Source of the DNA: Clostridiales bacterium SIT11
GTDB lineage: Bacteria > Bacillota > Clostridia > Tissierellales > Peptoniphilaceae
Direction of reading: 5' to 3'
Assembly: GCA_001299455.1 (NCBI GenBank)
Contig: CYUK01000003.1
Location: 1,426,001-1,490,000 of the forward strand
DNA length: 64,000 nucleotides
In this document: piece after piece, positions 17,650 through 25,871 of the stretch
How positions within the stretch are numbered: the first letter of the stretch is position 1
Layout of the letters: each line of letters opens with the position of its first letter
The notes under the pieces: generated by a model
What the model was told of the DNA's origin: nothing
What the model saw: only the letters and a program-made list of their open reading frames with translations
Database searches by the model: none
Translations under genes and position numbers: made by a program

Positions 17650-18452
17650 ACAAATTTTTAGGACATATCAACCAAGGGATTGGGGTTGTCTTAGACTATT
17701 TTTTTAGTGGAATCATCACCATTGTGTCCATCCTGGTCAACGTCTTCGCTTCTTTAAAGGACTTAATTATGGTGGTCTTGTCTTTTGGGGGGTGTTTTTT
17801 ACTCCTCCTCTTTACCAATGTGGTCATTTTTTCTAGGTACACCTTTTTATTTTTACTGATTTTTATCTTTCCCTTTATTGGGAATGTGGCCGTGTCCTAT
17901 TTAAAATACCTCCAATACATGGTGACTGAGTATTTTTATGAAAAGGCGGACTACTACCTCCAAGGGAAGGATGCAAGCTACGAAACCATGGGAGACTATG
18001 GCCGTCGCTACAAGCGGATGCAGGAGCAGGAACGGATCCGCCAGGAACAAGAGCGGATGCGGAGAGAACAGGAACGCCGGGCCCAGCAAGAAGAAGCCTA
18101 CCGCCGCCAATGGGAGGAATTTGCCCGAGCCTTTGGAGACCAGTTCTATGACTTTTCCCGGTCTAGCCAGGGCCAATCCTATGGCAACTACCAAGGGTCT
18201 CAAGGGGCCGGACCCAGTCCAAGCTTTGGCTTTGCTGAAAAGTATGAGGAAGCGGCTGCAACTTTGGGAATTTCCCCGATGGCAGACAAGTATGAGGTAA
18301 AATTGGCCTACCGGAACCTGGCCAAGAAATACCATCCGGACATCAACAAGGAAGCCGGAGCTACAGAAAAGTTTCAAAAAATTAACGACGCCTATGAATT
18401 TATGAATGACGACAATATCAAGCGCTACCAAGCCATGAAGGGGAGTCATTAG
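17646..18452 (+). CDS. Membrane-anchored J-domain protein
   Basis: A 268-residue protein. Hydrophobic segments fill residues 10-85 ([49 protein letters not shown]). A charged coiled-coil-like stretch rich in Glu, Arg and Gln follows (about 120-165), then a Gly/Ser linker. A C-terminal J domain (about 200-268) has the HPD motif in [10 protein letters not shown]. Such proteins recruit DnaK to the membrane. Translation starts at a TTG in a TTGA overlap with the preceding gene, behind AGGAGG. It lacks the zinc and C-terminal domains of DnaJ, so it is not the housekeeping co-chaperone. Confidence 0.85.
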   Translation: MNKFLGHINQGIGVVLDYFFSGIITIVSILVNVFASLKDLIMVVLSFGGCFLLLLFTNVVIFSRYTFLFLLIFIFPFIGNVAVSYLKYLQYMVTEYFYEKADYYLQGKDASYETMGDYGRRYKRMQEQERIRQEQERMRREQERRAQQEEAYRRQWEEFARAFGDQFYDFSRSSQGQSYGNYQGSQGAGPSPSFGFAEKYEEAAATLGISPMADKYEVKLAYRNLAKKYHPDINKEAGATEKFQKINDAYEFMNDDNIKRYQAMKGSH

Positions 18453-18460
18453 AAGGAAAA

Positions 18461-18487
18461 AGAAACCGAATCTGGTTTCTTTTTTTT
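18461..18487 (+). terminator. Terminator after the J-domain gene
   Basis: AGAAACC-GAATCT-GGTTTCT (18461-18480) followed by eight T. Confidence 0.92.
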
Positions 18488-18576
18488 GTGGGAATATGGA
18501 ATTTAAAGTGAAAAGACAAGAGAAAGCCAATGAAATTCCTAAAAAATCAGGAGTCTTAGGAGGCCTTATGAAGGAA

Positions 18577-18685
18577 TGTCCAAATTTTTAATTTCCTTGG
18601 AATTATCTGTGAACCTAGCAAGGGTACAAGGCTTACCTTGGATATTCCTCCCTAGGGAATCTTGTAGGGGCGACCTAGTGTCGCC
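18577..18685 (+). repeat. Intergenic repeat, copy 1 (GTAGGGGC-stem family)
   Basis: Two blocks recur elsewhere in the window. 18577-18617 matches 45358-45398 at 36 of 41 positions. 18664-18685 (GTAGGGGCGACCTAGTGTCGCC, written in two parts: GTAGGGGCGACCTAG and TGTCGCC) matches 25285-25306 with one difference and contains a perfect GGCGAC/GTCGCC stem. No coding potential. Confidence 0.75.
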
Positions 18686-18730
18686 TGAAATAGTTTGGAC
18701 TGATTCTATTATTTGTCATCTATCCTGTCC

Positions 18731-19486
18731 CTAGACTCCCTTTTTTCCATTGGAAAAGGAAGCAAAATAATGGAAACTAATAATTCCAATGGTTAAAAGA
18801 AGGAGAAGGAGAAAGAAGGGGGTAAGGCCCACAAAATGAGCTGTGGAAACCATAAAAAGAAGGAGGGTACAGATGCCAAGGCTGGGCATAATGATTTTAA
18901 AGGCCTTGTAGCCGGCCCGATAGATTTCCAACTGCTCCCGCTCGTCGGCAGATTCCAACCTCTTCCGGTCATAGGAAAAATCCAAGATGTCGGAATAGAG
19001 GTCGGGACGGTAGCTGTGGATAAAATCTACCAGTCTTTTATGGAGATAGACCAAAAAGACGGCAAGAACAATGAAATAGGCCAGGGCTAAAAAGAGTCTT
19101 TCAACAAAAACTTCATTTGGATTGTTAAAGAAGGTTGCCATATAGAGAATATAGAAGAAACAGTTAAAGACACTAGCTAGTTGAAGATAGAGGTTGGATC
19201 GCTTGATAGGGCCTTCCTGTAAAAATTCTTTGTCCAGGGCCAGGTCTTCTTTAATTTGCCTTTTGCCCCGAAAGTAAGCAAGGAGGGCTAAAAGGGTCAA
19301 GGCCAGAGGGAGGACCAGGTAGATAGTAAAGGCGTGGCGGAAGTAAAAGTCTTCAAAACTTTCACTCGCTCCAAGAAGAAATTGGTCCACATGGATTCTG
19401 GAAGCAAAGATGCCGATAAGGGCCCCAAGGGCCATTAAAAGGGCAAGGCGGACACCAAAATTATGTTTAGATTTAGATTTTTTCAT
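18731..19486 (-). CDS. DUF3169-like membrane protein
   Basis: A 251-residue protein with about six hydrophobic segments: one near the N-terminus (LALLMALGALIGIF), pairs around 55-70, 105-120 and 130-148, and a final pair at 200-245. A cytoplasmic loop in the middle holds YSDILDFSYDRKRLES. This general layout and the gene neighbourhood fit the DUF3169 family, which often lies beside XRE regulators; the family name is tentative. The start has GGAGGTAACTC ahead of the ATG and overlaps the CPBP gene by 14 bases. Function is unknown; a role in envelope stress or peptide resistance is only an association-based guess. Confidence 0.6.
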   Translation of the reverse strand: MKKSKSKHNFGVRLALLMALGALIGIFASRIHVDQFLLGASESFEDFYFRHAFTIYLVLPLALTLLALLAYFRGKRQIKEDLALDKEFLQEGPIKRSNLYLQLASVFNCFFYILYMATFFNNPNEVFVERLFLALAYFIVLAVFLVYLHKRLVDFIHSYRPDLYSDILDFSYDRKRLESADEREQLEIYRAGYKAFKIIMPSLGICTLLLFMVSTAHFVGLTPFFLLLLLLTIGIISFHYFASFSNGKKGV

Positions 19487-20513
19487 GAGTTACCTCCAAA
19501 TTCTGAATTTCATCTAGGCTGGGACGGCGGTGGTCTGGGTTTCTATTGTAGGAGCTAAAGATAAAGCTGCCAAAAAACACCAGCATGAGAAGACCGTTTA
19601 ATAGGGTGCTGGACCAGGTGAAAACCTGGTTTTCAATAATAGAGGGGTCCATATTTTCTGTAAAGATTAAAATTAAATTATTGTTAAAGTAATGGATAAG
19701 AATAGGGGCCCAAAGGGACTTGCTGTAGTTATAGGCAAAGGAAAAGAAAATTCCATAGCTGACACAGACAAAAATTTGGTTGACCAGGCTAATGAGCCCG
19801 GTATTGTCGGCAGAGTAGAAAAAGAGGTTGAGAGGAAGGTGCCAGATTCCCCATAAAATCCCCACCAGGAGGGTCCCCTTGACCATGCCGAAGTTTTTTT
19901 GCAGAAGGGGCTGGAGGTAGAACCGCCAGCCATATTCTTCCCCGAAAAAGAAAATAAAGCTAAAGGGAAAGTTCACCAGCAAAAGAAGGATGTAGATGAT
20001 TTTATTGGGGGTCAGGTAGGTTAAAAATTTACTGGGGCCTTCTTCTAAGCCTGTCGTCACAAAGGCTCTTAAGAAATAGAGAAGGAAAAAGATTAGGAGG
20101 GTCAGAAGGACTTTTTTCCCATGGGTCCAGGAGAGTTGATAAATTTTCCCTAAATTTTTCTCTGTTTTAAAAATAGTTAAGAGAAAGAGAAGGGAAAATC
20201 CAGGGACTAAAAAAGTTTGGACTTGGGAGCTGGGAAAGTTTTTGATAAAAATAGAGGCTAAACTGGCCAGAAAAACCACCCCGGTAAAGGCAAGATAGGT
20301 GGAAAAAGCCTTTCTAGGGAGAGGGCTTTCAGAATCTCCAGTTAAAATGGTGACTAAAATAGCGCCCAGGGCCGGAGTCAGCATTTGTAGGAGGGGAAAA
20401 AAGGAAATATCGAGCCCCCTGGATTTTCCGTAGTAAATCAAGCCGCCGCATAAAAAGGGGACAAGGTAGGTGGCCAAAAAAAAGATTCGTCCTTGTTTTT
20501 TATTGTTCATCAT
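19473..20513 (-). CDS. CPBP family intramembrane glutamic endopeptidase
   Basis: A 346-residue multi-spanning protein with the CPBP (Abi/CAAX-like) motifs: FFFGEEYGWRFYLQP supplies EExxxR and GILWGIWHLPLNLFFY supplies the HxxxN-like second motif. The family includes CAAX prenyl proteases and bacteriocin self-immunity proteins. I take the ATG at 20513, nine bases after GGAGG; the frame extends further upstream but overlaps most of the XRE gene. It overlaps the regulator gene by 14 bases and the DUF3169 gene by 14 bases, so the three are one translationally coupled unit under the XRE promoter. Confidence 0.88.
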   Translation of the reverse strand: MMNNKKQGRIFFLATYLVPFLCGGLIYYGKSRGLDISFFPLLQMLTPALGAILVTILTGDSESPLPRKAFSTYLAFTGVVFLASLASIFIKNFPSSQVQTFLVPGFSLLFLLTIFKTEKNLGKIYQLSWTHGKKVLLTLLIFFLLYFLRAFVTTGLEEGPSKFLTYLTPNKIIYILLLLVNFPFSFIFFFGEEYGWRFYLQPLLQKNFGMVKGTLLVGILWGIWHLPLNLFFYSADNTGLISLVNQIFVCVSYGIFFSFAYNYSKSLWAPILIHYFNNNLILIFTENMDPSIIENQVFTWSSTLLNGLLMLVFFGSFIFSSYNRNPDHRRPSLDEIQNLEVTHEKI

Positions 20514-20721
20514 TATTTGTATCCTCCTGGTAGTAAAAAATATCTTCCACAGAACAGTGTAAAACTTGGGCCAGGCGGAGGCAGACCACAATGGAAGGGT
20601 TGTAGTCTCCCCGCTCAATTAAAGAGATGGTCTGTCGGCTGACGCCAACTAAGCTGCCCAGGTCCGCCTGGTTGTAGCCGGCGGCCTTTCGTTTTTTTTG
20701 CAGATTATTAAATAGCGGCAT
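20500..20721 (-). CDS. Small XRE-family transcriptional regulator
   Basis: A 73-residue HTH_3 protein consisting almost only of the DNA-binding domain: KKRKAAGYNQADLGSLVGVSRQTISLIERGDYNPSI holds helices 1-4 (shown here by its span 10-45), with VSRQTISLIERG as the recognition helix. It resembles the short YgzD/PF01381-type regulators that pair with membrane genes. A GGAGG precedes the ATG. The promoter carries two near-identical palindromes that overlap the -35 and lie just after the -10, so autorepression is likely. Confidence 0.92.
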   Translation of the reverse strand: MPLFNNLQKKRKAAGYNQADLGSLVGVSRQTISLIERGDYNPSIVVCLRLAQVLHCSVEDIFYYQEDTNNDEQ

Positions 20722-20739
20722 GGAAACCTCCTTTAGGAA

Positions 20740-20792
20740 TTGACAAGTATCTTTGTCAATTTATTATAGCAAATGACAAGAATAGTTGTCAA
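20740..20792 (-). promoter_or_regulatory. Promoter with two operators for the XRE operon
   Basis: On the minus strand: TTGACA (20787-20792), 18-base spacer, TATAAT (20763-20768). One palindrome, TGACAAGAATAGTTGTCA (20774-20791), covers the -35. A second, TTGACAAGTATCTTTGTCAA (20740-20759), lies directly after the -10 over the start site. Both have half-sites TTGACAA/TTGTCAA, as expected for repression by the encoded XRE protein. Confidence 0.82.
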
Positions 20793-20804
20793 ATATTTTT
20801 TTCC

Positions 20805-20840
20805 AAAACAAAAAAACCAACCTGAAAAAATCCAGGTTGG
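20805..20840 (-). terminator. Terminator of the GerMN lipoprotein gene
   Basis: Minus-strand CCAACCTG/CAGGTTGG hairpin (20817-20840) followed by a T run. Confidence 0.88.
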
Positions 20841-20862
20841 CTTAGGAGTAAGTTATAAAGAA

Positions 20863-21492
20863 TTATTCAAAATCTGTGAAAACTTGGGACAGGTCGTAGT
20901 GGCCTAGGAGACTTTCTGCTTCTTGGCCGTCCACTAAAAATTGGACCCCCTCGACGTCCTTAAAACTTGTCAGGGTCTTCACCACTTGACCCAGAAAGAC
21001 TTCTTCATCTAGGCTACCGCCGGAAGTGAATTGGTCCTTGGCCAGGTCCACATAGGCAATCCTGTCTTTTAAGGAGATGGACTTAATTTGCCCTGGCTTA
21101 ACAAAGTTTTCGCCTTGGTCATCCCCAGGTTCTTTTTCCAAGAGAGCTTGGGCTTCCTTGGCCAAGTCTTCCTTGGAGGAGGCTTCTAAAGTCACAGGAA
21201 CTTGGATGTACTTATTGCCTTCGTCTCCTGTGGCAATATAGTCCTTGCTGGGAAAATAGAGGCTGCCTTCCAGTTTTTCTCCTTGGGCTTCCTTATCTTC
21301 AATTAAATTTGAAGCTTCCTTGGCATTTTCTTCTTCACTGGCATTTTTCTTCATAGTTTGCCCGGCATTTTCTTGGACTACATTTTTGTTTTGGGCCTCT
21401 ACTGTTTGGTCTGTGCCAGACTTGTCACAGGCCAGGAGGGAGAGGGCCACCAATAAAATAATAAAAAATTGTCCGAATTTTTTCATGTTCAT
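20863..21492 (-). CDS. GerMN-domain lipoprotein
   Basis: A 209-residue exported protein. The signal MNMKKFGQFFIILLVALSLLAC ends in a lipobox (LLAC, Cys22), followed by a low-complexity acidic linker (about 25-75). The GerMN domain (about 80-205) shows GQIKSISLKDRIAYVDLA and FLGQVVKTLTSFKDVEGVQFLVDGQ. GerMN domains occur in GerM and other surface lipoproteins that interact with the cell wall; the ligand is unknown. AAAGGAG is 8 bases before the ATG. It is a single gene, divergent from ftsH. Confidence 0.85.
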   Translation of the reverse strand: MNMKKFGQFFIILLVALSLLACDKSGTDQTVEAQNKNVVQENAGQTMKKNASEEENAKEASNLIEDKEAQGEKLEGSLYFPSKDYIATGDEGNKYIQVPVTLEASSKEDLAKEAQALLEKEPGDDQGENFVKPGQIKSISLKDRIAYVDLAKDQFTSGGSLDEEVFLGQVVKTLTSFKDVEGVQFLVDGQEAESLLGHYDLSQVFTDFE

Positions 21493-21540
21493 GATTATTC
21501 TCCTTTAGTGTATAATGGAATCAATTGGTTACTTTATCTT

Positions 21541-21600
21541 TACCCAGAACTTGGATTTTTACGCAAAGAAATTTTGCATATTTAAAGGAGACTCTGGGTA
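21541..21600 (+). other. Inverted repeat in the ftsH leader or promoter
   Basis: TACCCAGA (21541-21548) and TCTGGGTA (21593-21600) are exact complements enclosing 44 bases, with a smaller GCAAA/TTTGC pairing inside. A TATATA box follows at 21599-21604. It may be a regulatory RNA fold or an operator region for ftsH; the class is not recognised. Confidence 0.4.
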
Positions 21601-21667
21601 TATATAGAGGACAAATAAATGAAGAAATTCATATAAGATACTTAAAATAGAAAGGATCGTTGACTAC

Positions 21668-23602
21668 ATGAACCCACAAAATAAAAAAACTCCAGACAAG
21701 GAGCCAAAATGGTACCAAAAACCCATGTTTTTGTTCTATGCCCTAGCCATTTTGGCCGTCTTTGCCTTTCAACTCTTTGTCTATCCCAAGATTCAAGGGA
21801 CCAAGGAGGACATTAAAGAGGTCGACTACGGGACCTTTTTAAGCCAATTAAAAACAGGTGATGTGGAAAAGGTCTATGTGGCCGATAAAAAAATTGCCTT
21901 TGAAGTCAAGAAAGAGGGGAAAAAGACACCGACCAAGTATGAAACGGCCCGGATGGAAGACTTGACCCTGGTAGACCGGCTCCAAGATGCAAATATTAAA
22001 AGTTTTGAGCGGATTTACCCTGTGGAAATCAATCCGGTCTTAGGCTCTGTTGTGAGCTTTGTCCTGACCTTTGTCTTCTTTATTGCCATTGCCCAGCTCC
22101 TCATGTATATGCTCAACAAGAGGATGGGAGAAGGCGGCGTAGGGCCCATGAGCTTTGGCAAGTCCCATGCTAAAATCTATGACCAATCTGTAGAAGGCAT
22201 GACTTTTGACAATGTGGCCGGCCAGGACGAGGCAAAGGAGGCCCTAAAGGAAATTGTGGACTTCCTCCACAATCCCAAAAAATATGCAGCCATTGGAGCC
22301 AAGCTCCCCAAGGGAGCCCTCTTAGTGGGGCCGCCGGGAACAGGGAAAACTCTCCTTGCCCAGGCTGTCGCTGGAGAAGCCAAGGTCTCCTTCTTTTCCA
22401 TTTCCGGGTCAGAATTTGTTGAAATGTTTGTAGGACTTGGGGCTTCAAAAGTCCGGGACCTCTTTAAGCAAGCCAACGAAAAAGCCCCCTGTATTGTCTT
22501 TATTGATGAAATTGACACCATTGGGAAAAAGCGGGATGGCGCTGGTTTTTCCGGAAACGATGAACGGGAACAAACCCTAAACCAACTCCTAGCCGAGATG
22601 GACGGTTTTGAAGGCAAGTCCGGCGTGGTCATTTTAGCCGCCACCAACCGGCCAGAATCCCTGGACCCGGCCCTTTTGCGGCCAGGTCGTTTTGACCGGC
22701 GGATTCCTGTTGAGCTGCCTGACCTGGCAGGTCGGGTGGCCATTTTAAAGGTCCATGCAAAAAATATAAAAAAAGATCCCGACATTGACTACAATGCCAT
22801 TGCCCGGGCCACAGCAGGCGCCTCTGGGGCGGACTTGGCCAATATGGTCAATGAAGGAGCCCTTCGGGCTGTCCGTCAAGGGCGGTCTGTCATGACCCAG
22901 GCGGACCTGGAAGAATCTGTAGAAGTGGTCCTGGCTGGCTATGAACGGAAGAACATGGTCATTTCCCCTCGGGAAAAAGAAATGATTGCCTACCACGAAG
23001 TGGGCCATGCCCTGGTGGCCGCCCTTCAAACAGATTCTGCCCCCGTCCACAAGATTACCATTATCCCCAGGACCTCCGGCGCCTTGGGCTACACCATGCA
23101 GGTAGATGAAGAAGAAAAATTCCTCATGAGCCAGGAAGAAGCCTTCCAAAAAATTGTCACCCTGACAGGGGGCCGGTCGGCAGAAGAATTAATTTTCAAC
23201 ACCAGGACCTCCGGCGCCTCCAATGACATTGAGCAAGCCACAAAAATTGCCCGGGCCATGATTACTCGCTTTGGGATGAGTGAAGATTTCGGCATGGTGG
23301 CCATGGAAAGTGTCACCAACCAATACCTGGGAGGGGATACCACCCTGCAAGTGGCCCCGGATACGGCCCGGCTCATTGACAAGGCCGTCCAAGACTTAAT
23401 CGCCAAGGCCCACAACAAGGCCATTGAAATTTTAAAGGCCAATATGAACGACCTCCATGAAATTTCCCACTTCCTCCTGACTAGAGAAACTATTACAGGA
23501 GAGGAATTTATGGAAATTTTAAGAGGACCGGAAGAAAAACCGGAAGGGGACAAGCCAGAGGAAAGTGAAATAGACGAAGAAAAGACAGAAGAAAGTGAAT
23601 AA
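21668..23602 (+). CDS. ftsH: ATP-dependent zinc metalloprotease FtsH
   Basis: A 644-residue membrane AAA+ protease that degrades misfolded or regulatory membrane and cytosolic proteins. The order is: transmembrane helix 1 (about 19-38), extracytoplasmic domain, transmembrane helix 2 (about 125-148), AAA domain with Walker A GPPGTGKT (about 220), Walker [13 protein letters not shown] and second region of homology [19 protein letters not shown]. The M41 protease domain has HEVGH at 443-447. The C-terminal tail is acidic. Length is standard. It is a monocistronic gene with a weak ribosome binding site (AAAGGATC) and a hairpin terminator. Confidence 0.98.
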   Translation: MNPQNKKTPDKEPKWYQKPMFLFYALAILAVFAFQLFVYPKIQGTKEDIKEVDYGTFLSQLKTGDVEKVYVADKKIAFEVKKEGKKTPTKYETARMEDLTLVDRLQDANIKSFERIYPVEINPVLGSVVSFVLTFVFFIAIAQLLMYMLNKRMGEGGVGPMSFGKSHAKIYDQSVEGMTFDNVAGQDEAKEALKEIVDFLHNPKKYAAIGAKLPKGALLVGPPGTGKTLLAQAVAGEAKVSFFSISGSEFVEMFVGLGASKVRDLFKQANEKAPCIVFIDEIDTIGKKRDGAGFSGNDEREQTLNQLLAEMDGFEGKSGVVILAATNRPESLDPALLRPGRFDRRIPVELPDLAGRVAILKVHAKNIKKDPDIDYNAIARATAGASGADLANMVNEGALRAVRQGRSVMTQADLEESVEVVLAGYERKNMVISPREKEMIAYHEVGHALVAALQTDSAPVHKITIIPRTSGALGYTMQVDEEEKFLMSQEEAFQKIVTLTGGRSAEELIFNTRTSGASNDIEQATKIARAMITRFGMSEDFGMVAMESVTNQYLGGDTTLQVAPDTARLIDKAVQDLIAKAHNKAIEILKANMNDLHEISHFLLTRETITGEEFMEILRGPEEKPEGDKPEESEIDEEKTEESE

Positions 23603-23608
23603 ACTTAT

Positions 23609-23635
23609 GGGCCTGGGGAAACCTGGGCCCTTTGT
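23609..23635 (+). terminator. Terminator of ftsH
   Basis: GGGCCTGGG-GAAA-CCTGGGCCC forms a nine-pair stem (two wobbles) capped by a GAAA tetraloop and followed by TTTGT. Confidence 0.72.
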
Positions 23636-23734
23636 CTATTCCTTGGAAAGGAATGGTTTGACCTTGCTTGATTTTTTGTTTTTTGGGTAAAAAAAAGAAA
23701 AGGATAAATTTTTAATGAGCAGAGGGAGGAAAAA

Positions 23735-24487
23735 ATGAAAAAAATACGTCCACTTTTGATTGTCCTATCCTTGCTAATCCTTGGAGCCTGTCAGGCCCAG
23801 CCAGGGCAAGGGGCTCATCCTAAGGAAAAAGAAAAAAGGATGGACATTAGCCAAGACAAGATTTTAGCCGACTTGAAGACCGCCGATGCCAAGGACAACC
23901 CCTATAAGAAAGAAGACTACACAGCCTATAGTGTGAAAGTCGTGAAAAAGATGGACCAAGACCAAAAGATTTCCATCTTCATTTGGGTCTGGTGCCAAGA
24001 CTATAGCTTTTCTCAAGGGATTTTTAAAGCTGAATCCGGCTATTTCATGCCTATGAAACTGGTCTATGGAGCCCAAGATGGCAAGCTCCAGGAAATCATC
24101 CAGCCTCGAGACGGGTCAGAATACGCCCCCTCTATTTTGGAAATGACCGGAGGGGATAAAAAATTAGCGGAAAAACTCATGGAAAGCTTCAACTTAGGGG
24201 AAGATTATAATCGCTTAATGGAAAATCTGGCCCAAGATGCCAAGGCCAAGGGCCTGGAAAAGTTCAGCCACAAGCTAGACCAGGTTCCAGGCTATGAAAA
24301 AGATGTGGTCTACATTAAAGACGGCCCCCGTCACATTCCCGGAACAGTGGACATCGTCAAAAAAGACGACTATGACCAGGCCAAGGCCCGGTTGGGAAAA
24401 GAAAATTGGACCTATTGTCCCAGTATTTGTTACCATGAAAAAACCGGCCTAGCCCTGGAATCCATCTTTGATTCTTTTGAAAGTTAG
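23735..24487 (+). CDS. Predicted lipoprotein, unrecognised
   Basis: A 250-residue protein with a signal peptide and lipobox (LLILGAC, Cys19). The mature part begins with a charged linker and contains IFIWVWCQDYSFSQGIFKAESGYFMPMKLVYG, given here by its span of about residues 82-115. No catalytic motif is recognised. Four cysteines outside the lipobox include CPSIC near the C-terminus. AGGGAGG precedes the ATG by six bases. It forms a two-gene unit with the next lipoprotein gene. Confidence 0.7.
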   Translation: MKKIRPLLIVLSLLILGACQAQPGQGAHPKEKEKRMDISQDKILADLKTADAKDNPYKKEDYTAYSVKVVKKMDQDQKISIFIWVWCQDYSFSQGIFKAESGYFMPMKLVYGAQDGKLQEIIQPRDGSEYAPSILEMTGGDKKLAEKLMESFNLGEDYNRLMENLAQDAKAKGLEKFSHKLDQVPGYEKDVVYIKDGPRHIPGTVDIVKKDDYDQAKARLGKENWTYCPSICYHEKTGLALESIFDSFES

Positions 24488-24496
24488 GAGGAAGAC

Positions 24497-25129
24497 ATGA
24501 AAAAATTAGTAAAAATACTTCTTGGACTGGGCCTCATCTTTCTTCTGGCCTGCCAAGGAGAAAAGCCAAGTAGCCAGCCAGCCTTGGCCCCTATGGTTCG
24601 AGTTCGAGGGGAAACCTATGTATCCACAGGCTATGTCAACAGCATGGTCACCTGTGGAACCGCCAGCGGCCAGATTAAATCCACCGTTCCCTCAAGCCAA
24701 GAGCCCCAGGAAGACAACCAGTCCAACTTTGGCAAGGGCTATGATTGGCAAACCTGGCAAGAAGGTTATATCAATGTAAAAATAGACGACAAGTGGATAC
24801 TTTTCCAAAATATTGCCATGGATAGCAACTTGATTCCAGACTGGGTCGCCCATTTTAAGGGGAAAGTATTAGAGGCAGAAGAAAATCGACTTTTGGTAGA
24901 ATTAACAGAGATAGATGATGACTTTTTCTTCTTGAAAAAAATTCTGACAAAACCCATTGCCCTTTCCATTGAAAACTTAAAAAATGCAAAAGATGGATAT
25001 GTAACCACAGAAGGCTTGGAAGGAAAAGAAGTGGAAGTTTGGTTTGATGGGCAAGTGAGTAACTATGAAGCAGAAACTTCTCAGCCCATTGAATTGGGAG
25101 ATATTTATAAAATTGAAGTGGTGGATTAG
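24497..25129 (+). CDS. Predicted lipoprotein, unrecognised
   Basis: A 210-residue protein with a lipobox signal (IFLLAC, Cys19). The mature N-terminus has YVSTGYVNSMVTCGTASGQI, resembling the start of other small clostridial lipoproteins of unknown role. The last third (VLEAEENRLLVELTE ... EVWFDGQVSNYE) looks like a DUF3221-type OB-fold domain, by pattern only. It begins nine bases after the preceding lipoprotein gene with AGGAGGAAGAC ahead of the ATG, so the pair is probably cotranscribed. Confidence 0.68.
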   Translation: MKKLVKILLGLGLIFLLACQGEKPSSQPALAPMVRVRGETYVSTGYVNSMVTCGTASGQIKSTVPSSQEPQEDNQSNFGKGYDWQTWQEGYINVKIDDKWILFQNIAMDSNLIPDWVAHFKGKVLEAEENRLLVELTEIDDDFFFLKKILTKPIALSIENLKNAKDGYVTTEGLEGKEVEVWFDGQVSNYEAETSQPIELGDIYKIEVVD

Positions 25130-25234
25130 TAGGAGAGTAAATGGCATAAATTTATTAAATTAAACTAGTGGATTGTAAGTATGGATTTAAAACCCTAGTT
25201 CAGAATCTTTGATACTGAAAAGATTTCCTAGGAA

Positions 25235-25306
25235 GACGTTGAAATCTTAGCCAAAAATCTATGATTTTGTGGCAAGAATAATTAGTAGGGGCGACCTGGT
25301 GTCGCC
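25235..25306 (+). repeat. Intergenic repeat, copy 2 (GTAGGGGC-stem family)
   Basis: 25235-25274 matches the reverse complement of 45507-45546 at 35 of 40 positions. 25285-25306 is nearly identical to 18664-18685 and holds the GGCGAC/GTCGCC stem. It lies in the 742-base gene-free stretch 25130-25871. Confidence 0.78.
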
Positions 25307-25365
25307 TGTGGAGGTTGATTGATTTTGTTGCTATTGGCCATCTTGTTTGTAGTCATATTTTCAAT

Positions 25366-25400
25366 CTTCGGTTCTTCGGGCTGCACAAGGCAGCCCCTAC
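25366..25400 (-). repeat. Intergenic repeat, copy 3
   Basis: A 35-base unit ending GGCAGCCCCTAC, with stem GGGCTGC/GCAGCCC. It is repeated at 25736-25770 with two differences. On the minus strand it begins GTAGGGGC, like the other family members. Confidence 0.8.
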
Positions 25401-25467
25401 GTTTTGAATATTCTTTCTAGGTACATTATATTTTAAACAAGGAAATGTAGGTCATAGAAAATATAAA

Positions 25468-25556
25468 ATGAAGGAAATAAGACAAGGACCGTGAAGAAAA
25501 TTTTGTTGTTTGAGCGAAGCGAGTTCAAAATTTTTAGGGTTTTGTCTTATTTCATA
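25468..25556. repeat. Imperfect inverted repeat
   Basis: AATAAGACAA near 25475 pairs with TTGTCTTATT near 25546, enclosing an inner TGAGCGAAGCGAGTTC stretch and AAAATTTT elements. It looks like a folded, non-coding element. Boundaries are approximate. Confidence 0.45.
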
Positions 25557-25587
25557 CTTTCAGTGAGTCTGGGTGGATGGGGAGGTT

Positions 25588-25630
25588 CTAGGAGGGGCAA
25601 GGGGCATCGTAGCCCCTAGGCCCCTCCTAG
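25588..25630. repeat. GC-rich nested inverted repeat
   Basis: CTAGGAGGGG (25588-25597) and CCCCTCCTAG (25621-25630) are perfect complements. Inside them GGGGC and GCCCC pair again. There is no T run, so it is unlikely to be a terminator. Confidence 0.7.
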
Positions 25631-25735
25631 GCAAAAGAGGATGTGACATGTTATAGAGAAAATATATGTGAAGGGAAAATAATCAATGGATATTTCCTCT
25701 ATATAATTTATATTTTCTGTCATTATATTTTTTAT

Positions 25736-25770
25736 CTCCGGTCCTTCGGGCTGCACAAGGCAGCCCCTAC
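25736..25770 (-). repeat. Intergenic repeat, copy 4
   Basis: Second copy of the 35-base unit at 25366-25400 (33 of 35 identical), same orientation, 370 bases away. Confidence 0.8.
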
Positions 25771-25825
25771 ATGGGGTACTCTTATGTAATGGATCAAGCA
25801 AGTCCCTCTACAACTCCATAAAACC

Positions 25826-25860
25826 ACAAAAAAGGCTAGCTCTTTCAGCTAGCCTTTTTT
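25826..25860. terminator. Bidirectional terminator at the tyrS end
   Basis: GGCTAGCT (25834-25841) and AGCTAGCC (25847-25854) flanked by an A run on one side and a T run on the other; it serves tyrS on the minus strand. Confidence 0.9.
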
Positions 25861-25871
25861 ATCAAACAATT

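Noticed and set aside
25588-25630. GC-rich palindrome as a terminator
   Set aside because: No T run on either side, and a good terminator for tyrS exists at 25826-25860.
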